22,991 nucleotides of DNA. Origin: a virus. Made by a program: the position numbers and the translations under genes. A model generated the notes under the pieces. It did not search any database. It was not told the DNA's origin and saw only the letters and a list, made by a program, of their open reading frames with translations. Below, one piece after another: positions 5,299 to 10,797 of the stretch. The stretch covers positions 1-22,991 of the IMG/VR virus record IMGVR_UViG_3300046028_000859; one strand, 5' to 3'. The number at the start of each line of letters is the position of its first letter. Position 1 is the first letter of the stretch.

Positions 5299-5406
5299 TG
5301 ACAATGGCCACTGGCGCCAGCTTGCAATTTAAAACCGTGACCCAAATGACCCAAATGACCTAAGGCCGGCGGCCGGTCGCATTATGCAATGACCCTACAG
5401 CCAGAA

Positions 5407-5434
5407 GGGGTAGGGTAGGGCCGGCAGCATAGGG
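5407..5434 (+). other. G-rich tract, possible G-quadruplex
   Basis: Four runs of three or more G (5407-5410, 5413-5415, 5418-5420, 5432-5434) are separated by loops of 2, 2 and 11 bases (GGGGTAGGGTAGGG, then GGG). This fits a loose G-quadruplex pattern on the plus strand, about 80 bases before terS. It might mark a replication or packaging feature, or be incidental. Confidence 0.35.
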
Positions 5435-5450
5435 CCGACAAAAACGTACC

Positions 5451-5460
5451 GTTCGCGAAC
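5451..5460. promoter_or_regulatory. 10-bp palindrome GTTCGCGAAC before terS
   Basis: A perfect palindrome followed by an AT-rich run (AATTTTTATTTTTTGTTG) about 55 bases before the terS start. It has the form of a dimeric regulator site at a late promoter, but no matching -35/-10 pair is convincing, so it is listed as a candidate only. Confidence 0.35.
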
Positions 5461-5515
5461 AATTTTTATTTTTTGTTGTAAACTAAAGGCTACGTGCAAC
5501 CAGCATGGAGAGCCT

Positions 5516-5944
5516 ATGTTCTATTCAATCCCATTCACACCGCGCAATGTGCAGGCGACAGAGTCGCGTTTAAAGGCGGTGTATGACGCTGCCAAACTTG
5601 GCCTCAAAGGCGATACGCTGGCCTTGGCCGCCGGCATGCTCCCCACCGAATACCGACAACTTACGCAACTTGATCCTGTTGTGGAGATGGCTGCGCAAAA
5701 AGGCAAAGCCGACGCTGAGATAGAGATGGCCAACATTGTCAGAGCCGCCGCGCTAGACGGCGACGCTAAGATGGCGTTAGAAGTTTTGAAGCACCAGCAC
5801 GGCTGGGTGGCCAAGCAAGCCATATCTGTCGAGGTCGACCAGCGCATATCCATCACTGGCGCACTGGCCGAGGCAGCTAAAAGGCTAGATGTGATTGACG
5901 TACAGGCCAAGGAGCAAAATGCAATCGACCATATACAGCGCTGA
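5516..5944 (+). CDS. terS: Terminase small subunit (probable)
   Basis: A 142-residue protein directly before and overlapping the large terminase, close in length to P22 gp3 (162). The N-terminal half (AAKLGLKGDTLALAAGMLPT) looks like a helix-turn-helix for recognising the packaging site. The second half is helical, with a pattern common in phage small terminases (KGKADAEIE, ALDGDAKMALEVLKHQHGW), usually the oligomerising core. GGAG lies about five bases before the ATG at 5516. The role would be to recognise viral DNA, form a ring and load the large subunit. The assignment rests on position and pattern more than on a strict motif. Confidence 0.82.
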   Translation: MFYSIPFTPRNVQATESRLKAVYDAAKLGLKGDTLALAAGMLPTEYRQLTQLDPVVEMAAQKGKADAEIEMANIVRAAALDGDAKMALEVLKHQHGWVAKQAISVEVDQRISITGALAEAAKRLDVIDVQAKEQNAIDHIQR

Positions 5945-7445
5945 AGACGAACAGGAGTTGATGGCACGCCTATGGGCGCCAGCCATCAAGGACAACCCAC
6001 TGGCGTTTGTAATGTTTGCGTTTCCTTGGGGTCAGGCAGGCACACCGTTGGAACACTTCACTGGCCCGCGCAAGTGGCAGCGTGAAGTCTTACAGCAGAT
6101 CACAGACCACATCAAACAGAACAACGGCAAACTGGATTACGACACCCTGAGAAGCGCCGTCAGTAGCGGGCGCGGTATTGGTAAGTCGGCCCTAGTCTCA
6201 TGGATCACGATTTGGATGTTGTCCACGCGGATTGGCTCGACGACCATCATCTCGGCCAACAGTGAATCTCAATTAAGGTCAGTCACTTGGGCCGAGATAA
6301 CCAAGTGGCTAGCGATGGCGCTTAACAGCCACTGGTTTGAGGTGTCAGCCACCAGGCTGATGCCGGCCAAGTGGCTCACGGAATTGGTCGAGCGTGATCT
6401 TAAGAAGGGCACGCGCTACTGGGGCGTCGAGGGACGGCTGTGGTCAGCGGAGAATCCTGATGCTTATGCGGGTGTCCACAACTTCGACGGTGTGCTGGTG
6501 GTGTTTGACGAAGCGTCTGGTATTGACGACAGCATTTGGGCGGTCACATCTGGATTCTTCACAGAGAACACGCCCAACAGGTTCTGGATGGCGTTCTCTA
6601 ACCCACGGCGCAACACTGGGTACTTTTACGAAGCGTTTAACAGCAAACGGGAGTTCTGGTCGACCAAGGTGGTAGACGCCCGCACGGTCGAGGGTACAGA
6701 CAAACAGGTGTACCAGCAGATCATTGACGAGTATGGCCCAGACTCAGCGCAAGCGCACGTCGAGGTGTATGGTCAGTTCCCGTCTGAAGGTGACGATCAG
6801 TTTATATCGGCTTTGCTTGTGGACGACGCGATGAAAAGGCCGGCGTATAAAGACCTATCCGCGCCAATTGTCATCGGTGTCGACCCGGCACGGTTTGGCG
6901 CTGACGCAACGGTCATTGCAGTGCGCCAAGGACGGGACATAGTCAGCATCCGGCGCCACCGGGGCGACGACACCATGACTGTAGTGGGGCATGTGATTGA
7001 CGTCATAGAAGAATACAAGCCAACTTTAGTCGTGATCGACGAAGGCGGGTTAGGAGCCGGCATTGTCGACCGTTTGAAAGAGCAGCGCTACAAGGTCAAG
7101 GGCATCAACTTTGGTACTAAGTCTAAGAATCCCATTATGTATGGCAACAAAAGAGCCGAAATGTGGGGTGCAATGAAAGATTGGCTCAAAGGGGCGTCGA
7201 TTCCGCTTGACAGATTTCTTAAAACTGATCTAATTTCGCCTATGATGAAGCCCGACTCTAAGGGTACAATCTTCTTAGAGTCGAAAAAAGACATGAAAGC
7301 GCGGGGCTTGGCCTCACCAGACGCGGCAGACGCGATCTGTGTGACGTTTGCATACCCTGTGGCCCACCGTGAGGCGCGTGAACCCACGCAGCGCCGCATG
7401 TATTCAGATCGAAGCGTGGTTGCAACTTCTTGGATGGGTAGCTAA
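5919..7445 (+). CDS. terL: Terminase large subunit (packaging ATPase-nuclease)
   Basis: The DNA-packaging motor, which cuts concatemers and pumps DNA through the portal. The ATG at 5919 is chosen because AAGGAG lies four bases upstream; an in-frame TTG at 5895 is a weaker choice. The product is 508 residues (P22 gp2: 499). The ATPase domain has Walker A SGRGIGKS (83-90) and Walker B VVFDEA (194-199, with the catalytic Glu). The RNase H-like nuclease has IGVDPARFGAD (Asp322), VVIDEGG (Asp374) and SPDAADA (Asp468, Asp471). The gene overlaps terS by 26 bases. The P22 gene order downstream suggests headful packaging, which is inference. Confidence 0.96.
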   Translation: MQSTIYSAEDEQELMARLWAPAIKDNPLAFVMFAFPWGQAGTPLEHFTGPRKWQREVLQQITDHIKQNNGKLDYDTLRSAVSSGRGIGKSALVSWITIWMLSTRIGSTTIISANSESQLRSVTWAEITKWLAMALNSHWFEVSATRLMPAKWLTELVERDLKKGTRYWGVEGRLWSAENPDAYAGVHNFDGVLVVFDEASGIDDSIWAVTSGFFTENTPNRFWMAFSNPRRNTGYFYEAFNSKREFWSTKVVDARTVEGTDKQVYQQIIDEYGPDSAQAHVEVYGQFPSEGDDQFISALLVDDAMKRPAYKDLSAPIVIGVDPARFGADATVIAVRQGRDIVSIRRHRGDDTMTVVGHVIDVIEEYKPTLVVIDEGGLGAGIVDRLKEQRYKVKGINFGTKSKNPIMYGNKRAEMWGAMKDWLKGASIPLDRFLKTDLISPMMKPDSKGTIFLESKKDMKARGLASPDAADAICVTFAYPVAHREAREPTQRRMYSDRSVVATSWMGS

Positions 7446-7703
7446 ATGGGAAAAAAGAGTGTTTCACTTTCTGTTGGCCGAGGCGAGAAGTTGCCAGTGT
7501 CCAAGGGTGCAGGCTTGACCGAGAAAGGACGCGAAAAGTACAACCGTGAAACAGGCTCAAACCTCAAAGCGCCAGCGCCTAACCCCAAAACCAAGGCAGA
7601 CCAAGGCCGTAAAGATTCATTTTGTGCAAGAATGGGCGCAGTAGCGGCCAACGCCAAAGACGGTGAACGCGCTAAAGCAGCCCTTAAACGATGGAAGTGT
7701 TAG
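7446..7703 (+). CDS. Small basic conserved phage protein (85 aa, DUF6321-like)
   Basis: Starts one base after the terL stop. The protein contains SKGAGLTEKGREKYNRETGS, then NLKAPAPNPKTKAD, SFCARMGAV and the C-terminal ALKRWKC. I recognise this pattern from many environmental phages and believe it is DUF6321 (from memory). It is strongly basic, with two conserved cysteines, and could bind nucleic acid or the head. Its fixed place between terminase and portal links it to packaging or head assembly, but no function is known to me. Confidence 0.85.
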   Translation: MGKKSVSLSVGRGEKLPVSKGAGLTEKGREKYNRETGSNLKAPAPNPKTKADQGRKDSFCARMGAVAANAKDGERAKAALKRWKC

Positions 7704-7704
7704 T

Positions 7705-7854
7705 ATGAAAAAGCCCGGACTTTATGCCAATATCGCAGCAAAACGTGAGCGCATAGCCGCTGGCTCCAAAGAAAAGATGCGCTCCCCTGGCGACAAGGGC
7801 GCACCGACTGCCAAAGCGTTCAAAGAATCTGCTAAAACAGCAAAGAAGAAATAA
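7705..7854 (+). CDS. Small Lys-rich conserved phage protein (49 aa)
   Basis: The ATG at 7705 has GGAAG seven bases upstream, inside the end of the previous gene. The 49-residue product starts [20 protein letters not shown] and continues [29 protein letters not shown], a motif I know from many phage genomes next to the portal or terminase. It is very basic and probably unstructured when free, so binding to packaged DNA or to an acidic virion protein is plausible. The last 16 bases, including the stop, are repeated exactly at the end of the next gene. Confidence 0.82.
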   Translation: MKKPGLYANIAAKRERIAAGSKEKMRSPGDKGAPTAKAFKESAKTAKKK

Positions 7855-7997
7855 TCATGCCGTTGGTCAAATCTAAATCACCCGAAGCCTTCCGCAAGAA
7901 CATCAAAGCTGAAGTCAAAGCCGGCAAACCCGTCAAGCAGGCCGTGGCAATAGCTTATTCGGTCAAACGCGAAGCCTCAAAAGCAAAGAAGAAATAA
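7839..7997 (+). repeat. 16-bp direct repeat bracketing the 46-aa gene
   Basis: AGCAAAGAAGAAATAA occurs at 7839-7854 and again at 7982-7997. Each copy encodes the Lys-rich C-terminus and the stop of one small gene and lies just before the start of the next. Recombination between copies would cleanly remove or duplicate the 46-residue gene. Confidence 0.7.
7857..7997 (+). CDS. Small Lys-rich conserved phage protein (46 aa)
   Basis: A 46-codon gene ([20 protein letters not shown], then [26 protein letters not shown]) between the previous small gene and the portal gene. The AFxxNIKAExxAGKPxKQAxAIAY pattern is common in small phage and prophage proteins. Two helices with a basic face make a nucleic-acid or virion association likely (inference). 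The ribosome-binding site is only AAGAAG, at the end of the preceding gene, so translation may depend on coupling. It is flanked by a 16-bp direct repeat. Confidence 0.82.
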   Translation: MPLVKSKSPEAFRKNIKAEVKAGKPVKQAVAIAYSVKREASKAKKK

Positions 7998-7998
7998 C

Positions 7999-10152
7999 AT
8001 GGCAGACCCAACAGGCATGGTTGCCGCTGCGAACGTAGCAGCTGGTGGCAAACCCCCCAAAAGTGACTCTGACATACTGACCGTCGCACGCGCACGTTTG
8101 GACATGGCTGTTTCTGCCCTTGCTGAGTCACGCGAAGACGAAATCGACGATCTGCGCTTCTACGCAGGCTCTCCTGACAACCATTGGCAGTGGCCTGCTG
8201 ACGTATTGGCCACCCGTGGTGCGGTACAAGGTCAAACGATTAACGCTCGTCCTACTCTAACGATCAACAAACTGCCGCAACACGTTCGTCAGGTGACGAA
8301 TGACATGCGCCAGAACAGGCCAGGCGCTAAAGTCATTCCGGTTGACGACGATGCTGACGTTCAAGTTGCAGAAATCTTCAACGGCATGATTCGCCACATT
8401 GAATACATTTCTGATGCGGACGTAGCTTACGACACTGCCTGCGAGAATCAAGTGGCTTATGGTGAGGGTTACATCACCCTGATGACCGAGTATTGCGACC
8501 CCAACACGTTTGATCAAGACATTAAGATTGGCCGTATTCGCAACTCGTTTTCGGTTTACATGGATCCTTTGATTCAAGACCCAACGGGTGCAGACGCTAA
8601 ATATTGCTTTATCACTGAAGACCTGACCAAAGCTGAATACGAGCGTCAATACCCAGACGCTGCGCCTATTTCTACGCTTCAGTCTTTGGGTGTAGGCGAT
8701 CAGTCAATCAGTAACTGGCTGAACGAAGACACTGTTCGCATTGCCAGTTACTACTACATTGATTACGAAAAAGCCAAGCTGAACATGTACCCTGGCGGGC
8801 AGACTGCCTTTGAGGGTACGGCTGAAGACAAACAGTTTAAGATGATCTACGGCAAGCCCAAACGCACGCGCGAGTCGGTTAACCCTAAAGTCAAGTATTG
8901 CAAGATCAACGGGTATGAGATTCTTGAGCAGAACGATTGGGCGGGCAAGTGGATTCCTGTCATCCGCGTGGTTGGCAATGAATTTGAGGTTGACGGTCGC
9001 TTGTACGTGTCAGGCTTGGTACGTAACGCCAAAGATGCCCAGCGCATGTACAACTATTGGGTGTCACAAGAGGCTGAAATGCTTGCTTTGGCGCCTAAAG
9101 CACCGTTTATTGGCTACGGCGGTCAGTTTGAAGGCTACGAAGACAAGTGGAAGACGGCTAACACAAACAACTGGCCTTATTTAGAGGTCAATCCAGACGT
9201 TACAGACGGCCAAGGCGCCGTCTTGCCACTACCCCAGCGTGCGCAGCCACCAATGGCCTCCAGCGGGCTATTACAGGCCAAAGCAGGCGCATCTGAGGAC
9301 ATTAAATCCACAACGGGCCAGTACAACGCTTCTCTTGGCATGGGTTCTAACGAGCGCAGCGGAAAAGCCATCCTTGCACGCCAGCGCGAAGGTGATGTAG
9401 GCACGTACCACTACGGTGACAACCTGACTAGAGCAGTTCGTCACGTTGCCCGCCAACTGGTTGACCTGATTCCTAAGATTTACGACACACAACGTATTGC
9501 CCGCATCATTGGTGAAGACGGCGAGACAAAGATGGTCAAGATCAACCCTGAACAACAGGAGCCAGTCAAGAAGATTGTGGATGAACAGGGTATTGTCATA
9601 GAGAAAATCTACAACCCTGGCGTTGGTAAGTACGACGTGGTGGCCACGACAGGCCCAGGCTACGCAACAAAACGTCAGGAAGCATTGGAGGCCATGGCTC
9701 AACTGCTTCAAGGCAACCCACAGCTGTGGCAAGTAGCCGGCGACTTGTTTGTTAAGAACATGGACTGGCCTGGCGCACAAGAGATGGCCAAGCGATTCCA
9801 AAAGACCATTGATCCTAAGTTCTTGGAAGACGGCGACGAAGACCCAGCATTGCAGGCAGCCCAGCAACAGATTCAAGCTATGGGTCAGGAGATGGAACAG
9901 ATGCACAGCATGCTTCAAAACGTGCAGCAGTCCATGGAAATGCAAGACATGGAACGCAAAGAGTTTGAGGCTCAGATCAAAGCATACGACGCAGAAACCA
10001 AGCGAATTAGCGCAGTCCAAGCTGGTATGACTGAAGAACAAATCCAAGACATTGCCATGGGCGTGGTGGCTGCGGCCATGGAGTCACAAGTTATGATGAT
10101 GCCATCTGTTCGTGAAGCTGAAGAAATGCCCCCACAAGGAATGCCACAATGA
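7999..10152 (+). CDS. Portal protein (P22-like)
   Basis: A 717-residue protein (P22 gp1: 725) that forms the dodecameric ring at the head vertex through which DNA enters and leaves. The N-terminal part has the family pattern EIDDLRFYAGSPDNHWQWP, then RPTLTINKLPQHVRQVTNDM and the stem/wing region with YGEGYITLMTEY. A later stretch, SGKAILARQREGDVGTYHYG, is typical of the clip-adjacent core. The C-terminal 120 residues are Gln/Met-rich and predicted coiled coil, as in the P22 portal barrel. The start ATG follows the small-gene cluster directly with weak AAGAAG. The stop overlaps the next gene as ATGA. The assignment is secure. Confidence 0.95.
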   Translation: MADPTGMVAAANVAAGGKPPKSDSDILTVARARLDMAVSALAESREDEIDDLRFYAGSPDNHWQWPADVLATRGAVQGQTINARPTLTINKLPQHVRQVTNDMRQNRPGAKVIPVDDDADVQVAEIFNGMIRHIEYISDADVAYDTACENQVAYGEGYITLMTEYCDPNTFDQDIKIGRIRNSFSVYMDPLIQDPTGADAKYCFITEDLTKAEYERQYPDAAPISTLQSLGVGDQSISNWLNEDTVRIASYYYIDYEKAKLNMYPGGQTAFEGTAEDKQFKMIYGKPKRTRESVNPKVKYCKINGYEILEQNDWAGKWIPVIRVVGNEFEVDGRLYVSGLVRNAKDAQRMYNYWVSQEAEMLALAPKAPFIGYGGQFEGYEDKWKTANTNNWPYLEVNPDVTDGQGAVLPLPQRAQPPMASSGLLQAKAGASEDIKSTTGQYNASLGMGSNERSGKAILARQREGDVGTYHYGDNLTRAVRHVARQLVDLIPKIYDTQRIARIIGEDGETKMVKINPEQQEPVKKIVDEQGIVIEKIYNPGVGKYDVVATTGPGYATKRQEALEAMAQLLQGNPQLWQVAGDLFVKNMDWPGAQEMAKRFQKTIDPKFLEDGDEDPALQAAQQQIQAMGQEMEQMHSMLQNVQQSMEMQDMERKEFEAQIKAYDAETKRISAVQAGMTEEQIQDIAMGVVAAAMESQVMMMPSVREAEEMPPQGMPQ

Positions 10153-10511
10153 AAGCCGCTGATTTTTTAGGTTTATTGTTTCTGGCCAGAGACGTAGCGC
10201 ACAGTGTTCACTTGAACACCCGAAGCTACTCTAAGCATCAAGCCCTTAACATTTTCTATGACCGCATTATTGGCGTAGCAGATGATTTTGCTGAAACCTA
10301 TCAAGGCAGGCATGGACTTATTGGGCCAATCACTTTGAATTCGCCTAAAAAAACAACCAATATCATTGAGTTTTTAGAAGATTCACTTGCCCAAGTTGAG
10401 GCCGCACGTTATGAAGTGTGCGATAAAAGTGATACAACCTTGCAACAATTGATTGATAATATCATTGAGGTTTATCTCCGAACTTTATACAAACTTCGTT
10501 TCTTGGCATAA
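10149..10511 (+). CDS. Small helical protein, DUF5856-like, possibly ferritin-like (120 aa)
   Basis: A 120-residue all-helical protein coupled to the portal gene (ATGA overlap). The pattern LARDVAHSVHLNTRSYSKHQ, then ALNIFYDRIIGVADDFAETYQG, resembles the DUF5856 family found in marine phages (name from memory). It has the spaced His and Glu/Asp residues (H19, H21, H29, D38, D45/D46, E49) of a four-helix bundle related to Dps/ferritin-like proteins. The last part (EFLEDSLAQVEAARYEVC onward, DNIIEVYLRTLYKL) would supply the remaining helices. Whether it binds metal or is part of the head is unknown. Confidence 0.78.
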   Translation: MKAADFLGLLFLARDVAHSVHLNTRSYSKHQALNIFYDRIIGVADDFAETYQGRHGLIGPITLNSPKKTTNIIEFLEDSLAQVEAARYEVCDKSDTTLQQLIDNIIEVYLRTLYKLRFLA

Positions 10512-10520
10512 GGAGCCACC

Positions 10521-10787
10521 ATGTCTAACTACACCGCCATCACAGCCACAACGCAAATCAAACGCGACGCTGGCAAACTTAACGGTATTTTTGTGAGCAG
10601 CGCTTCTAGCACGCCCACCATCACGGTCTATGACTCATATTCTTCGAGCGCGTCTGACCCCGTGGTTTTGGCGACGTTTACGCCTACCGGAAACACAATG
10701 CACAACTTTTTTCAGGGTTTGTTTGTGAACAAAGGCATCTACGTTGTGATCAGCGGTACAGTTTCAGCCACCATCTCTTACGAATAA
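10521..10787 (+). CDS. Small beta-rich structural protein (88 aa)
   Basis: The ATG is preceded by AAGGAG at good spacing. The 88-residue protein has alternating short strands and polar turns (KLNGIFVSSASSTPTITVYD, GLFVNKGIYVVISGTVSATISYE), a compact beta-sandwich-like profile seen in small phage head or tail accessory proteins. It sits between the portal-linked gene and the fibre gene and ends ten bases before the fibre's start, so co-translation is likely. A virion location is inferred from the fold pattern and context; a specific role is not. Confidence 0.75.
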   Translation: MSNYTAITATTQIKRDAGKLNGIFVSSASSTPTITVYDSYSSSASDPVVLATFTPTGNTMHNFFQGLFVNKGIYVVISGTVSATISYE

Positions 10788-10797
10788 GGGGCATATC

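Larger units (their letters stand above)
4995..5363. repeat. Iteron-like array of 8-bp unit TTGGGTCA / TGACCCAA
   Basis: Ten exact copies are present: TTGGGTCA at 4995, 5092, 5253 and 5262, and TGACCCAA at 5200, 5209, 5282, 5291, 5338 and 5347. Four more differ by one base (TTGGGTCG at 5004, TTAGGTCA at 5083, TGACCTAA at 5039 and 5356). Units come in pairs or a triple with a constant 9-bp step, and clusters occur in both orientations. The constant step and near-perfect sequence, in otherwise unique DNA, mean these are protein-binding sites under selection. They may be initiator or regulator sites for replication, or operators for the divergent promoters. The binding protein is not identifiable here. 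Confidence 0.85.
4964..5515. other. Gene-free control region between divergent transcription units
   Basis: About 550 bases without a supportable gene separate the leftward promoter from terS. The region holds the paired 8-bp repeat array, a 10-bp inverted repeat, an AT-rich stretch (5101-5152) with a 19-nt palindrome, a 17-bp inverted repeat with an A-rich spacer, a G-rich tract and a 10-bp palindrome. Open frames crossing it translate only the repeats (runs such as MTQMTQ and GHLGHL) and have no ribosome-binding sites. The combination of iterated sites with an AT-rich segment suits an origin of replication or a multi-operator switch. No convincing rightward sigma70 promoter was found before terS, so the late promoter may need a phage activator. 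Confidence 0.65.

Noticed and set aside
5022-5363. 113-codon frame across the repeat array
   Set aside because: The second half simply translates the 8-bp units (MTQMTQ, GHLGQ); no ribosome-binding site and no family pattern.
4995-5363. CRISPR array
   Set aside because: Units are only 8 bp at 9-bp steps, in both orientations, with no uniform spacers and no cas genes.
9271-10047. 258-codon open frame on the minus strand opposite the portal gene
   Set aside because: Leu/His/Val-rich translation typical of an antisense frame to a well-supported coding gene; no ribosome-binding site or promoter.
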